Source of the DNA: a bacterium
GTDB taxonomy: Bacteria > UBA9089
DNA length: 6,707 bases
Assembly: GCA_003485015.1 (NCBI GenBank)
Contig: DNCN01000119.1
Span: forward strand, 1-6,707
Direction: 5' to 3'
Shown here: positions 1 through 5,348 of the stretch, piece by piece
How the letters are laid out: each line of letters starts with the position of its first letter
How positions within the stretch are numbered: the stretch's first letter is position 1
Program-made: the position numbers and the translations under genes
The notes under the pieces: generated by a model
Seen by the model: only the letters and a program-made list of their open reading frames with translations
Told to the model about the DNA's origin: nothing
Database searches by the model: none

Positions 1-25
1 TGTTTGGAAAGTGTTTAAGTTTTGT

Positions 26-39
26 GATAAAATTTTATC
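26..39. promoter_or_regulatory. Perfect 14-bp palindrome upstream of bioD (possible operator)
   Basis: GATAAAATTTTATC is its own exact reverse complement. It ends one base before the -35 box of the proposed bioD promoter, a position where a dimeric repressor or activator could act. It does not match the BirA operator (GTAAACC-type arms) or other biotin-regulator sites that I know. AT-rich DNA yields palindromes by chance, so an operator role is inference. Confidence 0.3.
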
Positions 40-68
40 TTGCAATTATTGTATAAATCACGTATTAT
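40..68 (+). promoter_or_regulatory. Predicted sigma-70 promoter of the bioD-bioA operon
   Basis: A -35 box TTGCAA (40-45) and a -10 box TATTAT (63-68; one mismatch to TATAAT) are separated by exactly 17 bases. The expected start site is near base 75, giving a leader of about 50 bases before bioD. The surrounding DNA is AT-rich and holds no credible gene, so bases 1-119 are the upstream regulatory region of the operon. No riboswitch or leader peptide is visible. Confidence 0.5.
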
Positions 69-125
69 CAATTATCAAAAGATAGGCTTCTCATAAAATA
101 GGGAGGAACTTCTTAAGGATTGGCA

Positions 126-809
126 ATGGAGGCATTGTTTATCACGGGGACAGATACCGATATAGGAAAGACCTTGGTTACTGGGCTTTTGGGGTGGTGG
201 TTGGATCAGAGGGGCCTTCGAGTGATTACCCAGAAATGGGTTGAGACTGGGAATGGAGGGGATATAGATCTCCATCTTCAGATAATGAAGAGACCAAAGG
301 AGGAATTTGAGAGATACATCGACCTAATGCTGCCTTACAGCTTCAGCCTTCCATCATCCCCCCATCTTGCTGCAGAAGTTGAAGGGCGCACGATCGACCC
401 CGAAAGGATCAAGGAAAAATTTGAATCTTTATCCCAAGAGTTTGAGTATCTTCTGGTGGAAGGAGCAGGCGGACTCTTAGTCCCTATCAATAGGGAATCT
501 TTTTTGATAGATGTTGCCCAAGAAGTTGGATTGAGTATCCTTGTGGTGGCGGGTAATAGACTTGGCGCTATAAACCATACCCTCTTGACCCTGGAGGTGC
601 TGAAACAGAGAGGGATGAAGGTGGTTGGGGTTGTATTCAATACCTACTCTAAAGATCAGAATAGGCTCATTACTAAAGATAATCCCAGGGTCATTGAGAG
701 ATTCTATCAGGATACGGTCCTGGGGGTCCTTGAATTTGGAGAGATCGAAGACCTATATGAGGAGTTCAAGCCAATTGGCGAAAAGATATTTAAGAGATGG
801 ATTGGATAG
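126..809 (+). CDS. bioD: Dethiobiotin synthetase (ATP-dependent), BioD
   Basis: BioD closes the ureido ring of dethiobiotin from 7,8-diaminopelargonate, CO2 and ATP, the penultimate step of biotin synthesis, in the cytoplasm. Counting from the upstream TTG, the P-loop GTDTDIGKT lies at residues 10-18. The substrate lysine is K39 in KWVETG, where the common motif is KPVxTG. VEGAGGLLVPI (113-123) supplies the metal-binding glutamate E114. VVAGNRLGAINHTLLTLE (142-159) and GVVFN (170-174) fit the nucleotide-side motifs of the family. Length (227-229 aa) is normal. Two starts are possible: ATG at 126, with AAGGA six bases upstream, or TTG at 120, with GGGAGGA (101-107) twelve bases upstream; I prefer the ATG. 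The 3' end overlaps bioA by 13 bases, which suggests translational coupling. The tryptophan in place of the usual proline after K39 is the one oddity. Confidence 0.95.
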   Translation: MEALFITGTDTDIGKTLVTGLLGWWLDQRGLRVITQKWVETGNGGDIDLHLQIMKRPKEEFERYIDLMLPYSFSLPSSPHLAAEVEGRTIDPERIKEKFESLSQEFEYLLVEGAGGLLVPINRESFLIDVAQEVGLSILVVAGNRLGAINHTLLTLEVLKQRGMKVVGVVFNTYSKDQNRLITKDNPRVIERFYQDTVLGVLEFGEIEDLYEEFKPIGEKIFKRWIG

Positions 810-2143
810 AGAGAGATCTTAGGTACAACTGGCACCCTTACACCCAGATGAAGGACTGCGAGAATCTTCCTCCGATCTTGATCGAGCGGGCTGAGGGTAT
901 CAAGTTCTACGATTCAGAGGGGAATGCCTATTATGACACCATCTCCTCCTGGTGGTGCAATGTGCATGGCCACAACCACCCGAAGATAATCCAGGCGATC
1001 AATGACCAGCTCGATTCTTTAGAGCATGTTCTCTTTGCTGGATTCACCCATAAACCCGCCATTCTCTTAGCCGAGGCTCTTGTTGATATTGCCCCTTCCC
1101 GACTCAGGAAGGTCTTCTTCTCTGACAACGGCTCAACAGCGGTGGAGACGGCTCTAAAGATCTCCTTTCAATATTGGCAGAATACGGGAAGGCCTCGACG
1201 GAGTAAATTTATCTCTCTTGAGAATGCCTATCACGGAGATACAGTGGGCGCTATGAGTCTAGCCGGGAGAAACCCCTTTAATAAAATCTTTGCTCCTCTC
1301 TTCTTTGACTCCTTTAGGGTGCCTTCACCCAACTGCCCCCACTGTCCCATGAAGAAGACAAAAGAGAACTGTCGCCTTGAATGCAGTGAACCATTAGAAA
1401 AACTTCTCCGCAAGAAGAATAAGGAGATTGCAGGGATCATCCTTGAGCCCCTCCTTCAAGCTGCTGGGGGAATGGTCATCTATCCCATTGAATATCTGAG
1501 GAAGGTAGCCGAGTTGGCTACGACCTACCAGGTTCACCTCATCGTTGATGAAGTGGCTACTGGCTTTGGGCGGACTGGTAAGATGTTTGCGGTGGAGCAT
1601 GCTGGAGTTGAGCCTGATCTTATGTGCCTTTCTAAAGGGATAACTGGGGGCTATCTCCCTCTTGGTGCCACTCTGGTAACTAATGAGATTTATTATGCCT
1701 TCTATGATGATTACACCCAGAACAAGACCTTCTTTCATGGTCACACCTATACCGCCAATCCTTTGGCTTGTGCTGCAGCCCTTGCCTCTCTCGACATCTT
1801 TGAAGAAGAGAGGGCTTTAGAGAGGATCTCTCAATTAATCCCTATTTTTCATAAAAAGATGGAGGGCTTTAGACACCTTCCCTTGGTGGAAGATGTTCGA
1901 TATATAGGGATGATTGGTGCCTTGGAGCTCAAGTCTCTCTCAGGCGAGGAGAGGATGGAATTAAAGGTTCACCGGGAAGGATTGAAGGAAGGGTTGATCC
2001 TTCGTCCACTAGGGAATGTGGTCTACCTCTTCCTTCCTTTGTGCACAAAAGAGGAAGAATTGGAAGAGATTGTCCACCGTTGCCACCGGGTGTTAGATAG
2101 GTTAAAGATTGAGACAGAACAAAATCTATTGACAAGAGAATGA
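797..2143 (+). CDS. bioA: Adenosylmethionine-8-amino-7-oxononanoate aminotransferase, BioA
   Basis: BioA is a PLP-dependent class III aminotransferase that converts 8-amino-7-oxononanoate (KAPA) to 7,8-diaminopelargonate, usually with S-adenosylmethionine as amino donor; its product is the substrate of the BioD encoded just upstream. N-terminal WHPYTQM (12-18) and SSWWCNVHGHNHP (50-62) are BioA hallmarks that separate it from other class III enzymes. VDEVATGFGRTG carries the cofactor aspartate D251, and LSKGITGG the Schiff-base lysine K280. HGHTYTANPLACAAALASL follows near residue 315. Length (448 aa) is normal. A cysteine quartet, C180, C183, C192 and C196, sits in an insert that some BioA branches share. 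The ATG lies inside the end of bioD (13-base overlap) with only a weak purine stretch (AAGAG) ahead, so translation probably depends on ribosomes finishing bioD. The last codons and stop contain the promoter of the next gene. Some BioA relatives use lysine as donor (BioK); the motifs cannot exclude that. Confidence 0.95.
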   Translation: MDWIERDLRYNWHPYTQMKDCENLPPILIERAEGIKFYDSEGNAYYDTISSWWCNVHGHNHPKIIQAINDQLDSLEHVLFAGFTHKPAILLAEALVDIAPSRLRKVFFSDNGSTAVETALKISFQYWQNTGRPRRSKFISLENAYHGDTVGAMSLAGRNPFNKIFAPLFFDSFRVPSPNCPHCPMKKTKENCRLECSEPLEKLLRKKNKEIAGIILEPLLQAAGGMVIYPIEYLRKVAELATTYQVHLIVDEVATGFGRTGKMFAVEHAGVEPDLMCLSKGITGGYLPLGATLVTNEIYYAFYDDYTQNKTFFHGHTYTANPLACAAALASLDIFEEERALERISQLIPIFHKKMEGFRHLPLVEDVRYIGMIGALELKSLSGEERMELKVHREGLKEGLILRPLGNVVYLFLPLCTKEEELEEIVHRCHRVLDRLKIETEQNLLTRE

Positions 2144-2158
2144 GGGGTGGTGTATAAT
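2129..2158 (+). promoter_or_regulatory. Full-consensus sigma-70 promoter for yicC-remA-gmk
   Basis: A perfect -35 box TTGACA (2129-2134) and a perfect -10 box TATAAT (2153-2158) are separated by 18 bases. The -35 box is inside the last bioA codons and the spacer contains the bioA stop (2141-2143). With a normal distance from the -10 box, transcription should begin at about base 2165, which is the A of the best yicC ATG. The resulting mRNA would be leaderless. Confidence 0.8.
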
Positions 2159-2164
2159 TTTTTT

Positions 2165-3031
2165 ATGGTAATGAGCATGACCGGTTACGGTCTAAGCAAA
2201 AATGACCTCTTCCAGGTTGAGATGAGATCTCACAATCACCGATTCTGCGAAATCCTTCTCCGACTTCCTCCCCAACTTATCCCTTTGGAGCATAAGATCA
2301 GGGAACATATAAAGAATAGGATCGCAAGGGGTCGAATTCAAGTTGTTGTTGAGTGTGAGCCTGAGGAACATGGAACTCTTACAATCGACCAAGAGACAGC
2401 GAGAAGATTCATTACTGTCTTGCGTGATGCAGGAAACTCTCTGAATCTCCAGGATGATCTTTCATTGAGCCATCTTGTCCCTGTGGTTAGGGGACTTACT
2501 ACTTCACCTAAGGAAGAAAGATATACCCCAGAAGAGTTCTGGGAACCCTTTAAAGAAGCGCTCGATAAAGCCATCGACAATCTTCTTGTTATGCGGGCCG
2601 AGGAAGGCCAAGAACTATACAAGGAGATCCTTAAGCGGCTGAGGAATATTAGGCAACTGTTAGAAGAAGTCAAAGAGCGAATAGATGAGGTGGTAGCTGA
2701 GTATAAAAAGAAGCTTTCCAAAAGGATTAGTGAACTCTTAGCGAACGAGAAGATAGAGGGGGATCGTCTGAATATGGAAGTAGCGATCTTTGCAGAGAAG
2801 TCTGATATTACCGAGGAGGTAGTAAGACTTACTTCTCATCTTGAACAGGCTGAACAGACTCTTAATACAGAAGGTTCCATTGGTAAGAGACTTGATTTTC
2901 TTAGCCAGGAATTGAATCGGGAACTAAATACCATTGCCTCAAAGACGACCAGTATCAAGATAATTCAGAATGTTATTGCTATGAAGGACGAACTAGAGAA
3001 GATACGCGAACAAGTGCAGAATGTAGAATAA
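2165..3031 (+). CDS. yicC: YicC/YloC family endoribonuclease
   Basis: YicC/YloC proteins are conserved bacterial endoribonucleases, implicated in small-RNA turnover in E. coli and also found in B. subtilis. From ATG 2165 the protein begins MVMSMTGYG, matching the family's standard SMTG[FY]G start, and has 288 residues, close to the E. coli length of 287. The N-terminal domain shows VEMRSHNHRFCEI followed by LRLPPQLIPLEHKIREHI and RGRIQVVVE. A charged, probably coiled middle follows. The C-terminal DUF1732 part includes RLDFLSQELNRELNTIASK and ends DELEKIREQVQNVE, as in the family. An in-frame GTG at 2147 would add six residues (start MVYNFF), but it lies upstream of the predicted transcription start, and TATAAT would then be inside the gene. 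The ATG has no well-spaced Shine-Dalgarno of its own (GAGGGG is 17 bases away), consistent with leaderless translation. ATG 2171 is also possible. It is the first gene of the yicC-remA-gmk cluster. Confidence 0.93.
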   Translation: MVMSMTGYGLSKNDLFQVEMRSHNHRFCEILLRLPPQLIPLEHKIREHIKNRIARGRIQVVVECEPEEHGTLTIDQETARRFITVLRDAGNSLNLQDDLSLSHLVPVVRGLTTSPKEERYTPEEFWEPFKEALDKAIDNLLVMRAEEGQELYKEILKRLRNIRQLLEEVKERIDEVVAEYKKKLSKRISELLANEKIEGDRLNMEVAIFAEKSDITEEVVRLTSHLEQAEQTLNTEGSIGKRLDFLSQELNRELNTIASKTTSIKIIQNVIAMKDELEKIREQVQNVE

Positions 3032-3040
3032 TGTAGAATG
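3021..3040 (+). repeat. Tandem 10-bp duplication across the yicC stop codon
   Basis: ATGTAGAATA is followed immediately by ATGTAGAATG, with only the last base differing. The stop codon TAA of yicC (3029-3031) spans the junction. Removing one unit would still leave the same protein end (VE followed by TGA), so the duplication appears neutral for YicC and simply lengthens the gap to remA. Confidence 0.6.
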
Positions 3041-3045
3041 AAGCA

Positions 3046-3052
3046 GAGGAGG
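3046..3052 (+). promoter_or_regulatory. Strong ribosome binding site deciding the GTG start of remA
   Basis: GAGGAGG lies five bases before GTG 3058. No ATG is available near the conserved N-terminus, so this site fixes the GTG as start. Confidence 0.75.
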
Positions 3053-3057
3053 GCAAG

Positions 3058-3330
3058 GTGGAATTTAAGCTTCTCAATATTGGGTTTGGAAATGTGGTTG
3101 TTGCTCAAAGGGTAGTAGCCATTGTTGCACCTGAGTCAGCTCCTATCAAAAGGATCAAAGATGATGCCCGAAATCAAACCAAACTGATTGATGCCACATA
3201 TGGTCGCCGCACCCGAGCTATCATCATTACTGACTCAAACCACGTCATCCTTTCGGCGGTTCAGCCAGAGACAATGGCTCATCGGTTGACCGGAAAGAAG
3301 ATAGAGGGACCAGAAGAAGGAGAAGGCTAA
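3058..3330 (+). CDS. remA: DUF370 DNA-binding regulator RemA
   Basis: This small protein belongs to the RemA/YlzA (DUF370) family. In B. subtilis RemA forms ring-shaped oligomers that bind DNA and activate biofilm matrix and osmoprotection genes; elsewhere its targets are largely unknown. Nearly the whole sequence is family consensus: LLNIGFGNVVVAQRVVAIV (5-23), PESAPIKR (25-32), LIDATYGRRTRAIIITDS (43-60) and HVILSAVQPETMAHRL (62-77). Arginines R18 and R50/R51, at positions important for DNA binding in B. subtilis, are kept. Length (90 aa) is normal, with a short acidic tail EGPEEGEG. The start is GTG, preceded by a strong Shine-Dalgarno. It sits between yicC and gmk, exactly as in Bacillus, and ends one base before the gmk start, so the three are very likely cotranscribed. 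Whether it controls a matrix here cannot be judged from the window. Confidence 0.93.
   Translation: MEFKLLNIGFGNVVVAQRVVAIVAPESAPIKRIKDDARNQTKLIDATYGRRTRAIIITDSNHVILSAVQPETMAHRLTGKKIEGPEEGEG
3317..3322 (+). promoter_or_regulatory. Ribosome binding site deciding the TTG start of gmk
   Basis: AAGGAG, inside the last remA codons, is nine bases before TTG 3332. The next ATG is downstream of the P-loop, so the TTG is the only start that keeps the active site. Confidence 0.65.
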
Positions 3331-3331
3331 T

Positions 3332-3955
3332 TTGAGGGAACTAATCATTGTTATCTCAGGACCTTCTGGTGCTGGCAAGACCACCCTTTGTCAGAATTTA
3401 CTCAGCTACCATGAAGGCATGAAGTATTCTGTTTCAGTTACTGCCCGTCCACCAAGGAGAGGAGAGATTGAGGGAGTTGATTACTATTTTGTCAACGAAG
3501 AAGAGTTTGAGCGGATGGTGATGAATGAGGAATTTGCTGAATGGGCTAAAGTACATGGTAACCACTATGGAACCAAGAAGAAATTTCTGGAAGACTCCCT
3601 CAAGGAGGGATATGATGTTCTCCTGGATATCGATGTTCAGGGCGGAATTAGGCTAAGGGAGAGGTACCCTGAGACTATCTTAATATATGTCGTTCCGCCA
3701 TCATTAGAAGAACTAGAAAAGAGGCTTTATACCAGAGGGGTTGATGATGAAGAGACAATCCAAAGACGTCTCTCTAATGTTCGTGAAGAACTCGGCTATC
3801 TTCCCAAATACGATTATCTGGTGATTACCGATGAGCCCGAACAGGTGGCTGCCAAGACTAAGATTATCATTGCCGCTGAAAAATATCGAGTCAAAAGACT
3901 TTCGCAAGAATTGATCAGAAAGTTCAAGATCGAATGCCCACCAAAGAACCCCTAA
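3332..3955 (+). CDS. gmk: Guanylate kinase
   Basis: Guanylate kinase transfers phosphate from ATP to GMP, giving GDP for RNA, DNA and (p)ppGpp pools in the cytoplasm. The P-loop GPSGAGKTT is at residues 10-18. The GMP-binding region SVTARPPRRGEIEGVDYYF (35-53) holds R39, R42 and Y51. HGNHYGT (75-81) and LLDIDVQGG (97-105) are also diagnostic. The lid follows, with LYTRGVDDEETIQRRL, and the C-terminal half is complete; 207 aa is a normal length. The start is TTG, one base after the remA stop, with AAGGAG in remA as ribosome binding site; no ATG lies before the P-loop. It is the third gene of the yicC-remA-gmk cluster. After it, only 47 bases separate it from coaBC, and no omega-subunit gene is present there. 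Confidence 0.96.
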   Translation: MRELIIVISGPSGAGKTTLCQNLLSYHEGMKYSVSVTARPPRRGEIEGVDYYFVNEEEFERMVMNEEFAEWAKVHGNHYGTKKKFLEDSLKEGYDVLLDIDVQGGIRLRERYPETILIYVVPPSLEELEKRLYTRGVDDEETIQRRLSNVREELGYLPKYDYLVITDEPEQVAAKTKIIIAAEKYRVKRLSQELIRKFKIECPPKNP

Positions 3956-4002
3956 TTCAACACTTAAATCTCTCTTAAGCTTCTCTAAAAAGGAAAGTTT
4001 AT

Positions 4003-5262
4003 ATGCCTGAAACAGATCTTTTGAAGGGGAAGAGAATTATTTTAGGTATTACCGGTAGCATTGCTGCTTACAAGGCAGCAGAGATAACACGGGAACTCAT
4101 TAAGCGAGAGGCACAAGTCTATGTGGTTATGACTAAAGCAGCCACTCATTTCATCTCACCCCTTACCCTTCAAACCCTTTCAGGGAATCCAGTTATTACC
4201 GAACTCTTCTACGAGAGAGGACCTCAAGAGACACATATTGATCTGGCAAGTAGAAATGATCTTTTGCTCATTGCGCCGGCCACAGCCAATATTATTGGAA
4301 AGATATCTACTGGTATAGCTGATGATATCCTTACCACCCTTGTCTTGGCTACTACCTCGCCCATCCTGATGGCGCCGGCTATGAATGAGAAGATGTACTA
4401 TAACTCTATCTTCAAGGAGAATATGGAAAAACTTGCCCGTTACGGTGTCGAATTTATTGAACCCGAGTATGGGGAACTCTCTTGTGGTAAAAAGGGCATG
4501 GGTCGTCTAGCCTCTATCTCGAAGATAATTGAAGCAGTAAAGACCGCTCTTAAAAGGAGAAAAGATCTATCAGGCAAGAGGATTCTGGTTACGGCTGGCC
4601 CAACGCAGGAGCCGATCGATGAAGTCCGCTACATCGCGAATAGATCATCTGCTAAGATGGGATTTGCCCTTGCCCGGGCGGCTTACGAGATGGGGGGGAA
4701 GGTAATCTTGATCAGCGGACCAACCCTTCTTAAACCTCCTTTGGGGGTAGAATTCATCCAGATTCGGACTGCCTTGGAGATGTATGAGGCTGTCAAAGAG
4801 AGATTCAAGGAGGTGGATATCGGTATCTTCGCTGCAGCTGTGGCCGATTTTCATCCCAGCAAAGCACATCGAGGAAAGATTAAAAAGGAGGAGAAAGGGC
4901 TTGTGGTAGAGCTTACCCCAAACCCAGATATCCTTAAAGAGATAGGAAAAGATAAGGGATCAAAGATACTGGTGGGCTTTGCAGCTGAGGTAGAAGATCT
5001 GATTGCCAATGCCTCTTTGAAGCTCAAGGAGAAGAATCTGGATATGATTGTGGCCAACAGGATCTCTGAGGAAGGGGCTGGTTTTGAGGTTGATACCAAT
5101 ATTGTAACCATTATCAGCAAAGAGGAAGCGATAGAGAAGCTTCCTCAGCTCTCCAAAGATGAGGTGGCCCGCCTCATCCTCAAGAAGGTAGTGGATATGG
5201 TGGAGGCGGCCGGATTCGAACCGGTGACCTCATCCGTGCGAAGGATGCGCTCTCCCAACTGA
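4003..5262 (+). CDS. coaBC: Bifunctional phosphopantothenoylcysteine decarboxylase / phosphopantothenate-cysteine ligase (CoaBC, Dfp)
   Basis: CoaBC joins cysteine to 4'-phosphopantothenate (CoaB) and decarboxylates the product to 4'-phosphopantetheine (CoaC, FMN-dependent), two middle steps of coenzyme A synthesis. The CoaC half, about residues 1-180, has GITGSIAAYKAAE (15-27), catalytic H78 in HIDLA, MAPAMN (123-128) with N128, and C161 in SCGKKGMGRL. The CoaB half begins near 188 with GKRILVTAGPTQEPIDEVRY; N213 matches the family's key asparagine, and FAAAVADF, LTPNPDIL, GFAAE and DMIVANR follow. AGGA (3991-3994) is eight bases before the ATG. The protein (419 aa) runs past the usual family end near VVDMV (395-400). 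Its last roughly 20 residues and its stop are encoded on the strand opposite tRNA-Ala and resemble no CoaBC sequence. This tail is probably tolerated read-through into the tRNA gene. Usually rpoZ lies upstream; here gmk does. Confidence 0.95.
   Translation: MPETDLLKGKRIILGITGSIAAYKAAEITRELIKREAQVYVVMTKAATHFISPLTLQTLSGNPVITELFYERGPQETHIDLASRNDLLLIAPATANIIGKISTGIADDILTTLVLATTSPILMAPAMNEKMYYNSIFKENMEKLARYGVEFIEPEYGELSCGKKGMGRLASISKIIEAVKTALKRRKDLSGKRILVTAGPTQEPIDEVRYIANRSSAKMGFALARAAYEMGGKVILISGPTLLKPPLGVEFIQIRTALEMYEAVKERFKEVDIGIFAAAVADFHPSKAHRGKIKKEEKGLVVELTPNPDILKEIGKDKGSKILVGFAAEVEDLIANASLKLKEKNLDMIVANRISEEGAGFEVDTNIVTIISKEEAIEKLPQLSKDEVARLILKKVVDMVEAAGFEPVTSSVRRMRSPN
5158..5178 (-). terminator. 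Weak candidate terminator hairpin for tRNA-Ala
   Basis: On the minus strand GATGAGG, a 7-base loop and CCTCATC form a 7-bp perfect stem followed by only three T residues. It begins 19 bases downstream of the tRNA 3' end, where a terminator would be needed. The short T-run makes intrinsic termination doubtful, and the sequence is also coaBC coding DNA. Confidence 0.25.
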
Positions 5263-5273
5263 GCTACGCCCCC
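5198..5273 (-). tRNA. tRNA-Ala (anticodon CGC)
   Basis: The reverse complement folds into a complete 76-base cloverleaf. The acceptor GGGGGCG pairs with CGCCTCC and includes the G3:U70 wobble pair that identifies alanine tRNAs; A73 and an encoded CCA (5198-5200) follow. The D arm is GCTC/GAGC, and the anticodon stem CATCC/GGATG encloses the loop TTCGCAC with anticodon CGC (5238-5240), which reads GCG. The T loop is TTCGAAT. The T stem has four pairs plus an A49-C65 mismatch, the only flaw. The gene is convergent with coaBC and shares 65 bases (5198-5262) with its coding end. A strong promoter of its own lies just upstream on the minus strand, so it is probably expressed. Confidence 0.95.
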
Positions 5274-5286
5274 ACTTTTAAAGAAT

Positions 5287-5315
5287 ATTATAAATTACCC
5301 AGCCTTAAAAGTCAA
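5287..5315 (-). promoter_or_regulatory. Predicted strong sigma-70 promoter of tRNA-Ala
   Basis: Read on the minus strand, TTGACT (5315-5310; one mismatch) and a perfect TATAAT (5292-5287) are separated by 17 bases. Transcription should start near base 5280, leaving a leader of about seven bases before the mature tRNA 5' end at 5273. The promoter occupies most of the 75-base gap between the tRNA and argG. I see no equally good + strand promoter in that gap. Confidence 0.75.
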
Positions 5316-5348
5316 GCCTTTCGTTGGTGGTAAGGGGTATTAGTTAGT

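Noticed and set aside
49..71. BirA biotin operator in the bioD leader
   Set aside because: TTGTATAA and TTATCAA are only an imperfect inverted pair and lack the GTAAAC/GTTTAC-type core of known BirA sites.
2147..2164. GTG start for yicC six codons upstream of ATG 2165
   Set aside because: It would place TATAAT inside the coding sequence and add MVYNFF, which the family lacks; the ATG gives the standard SMTGYG start and length.
335..2721. Minus-strand open frames opposite bioD, bioA and yicC
   Set aside because: They lie wholly within strongly supported + strand genes, lack recognisable motifs and ribosome binding sites, and are shadows.
3963..3979. CTTAA/TTAAG hairpin after gmk as a terminator
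   Set aside because: Only five AU-rich pairs with no T-run; too weak to terminate.
5197..5262. EAAGFEPVTS tail of CoaBC as a real protein domain
   Set aside because: AAGFEP-type strings are the well-known conceptual translation of antisense tRNA; here it is a read-through tail, not a domain.
5198..5273. tRNA-Ala as an integration (att) site of a mobile element
   Set aside because: No integrase, no direct repeat of the tRNA 3' end and no foreign cargo are visible in the window.
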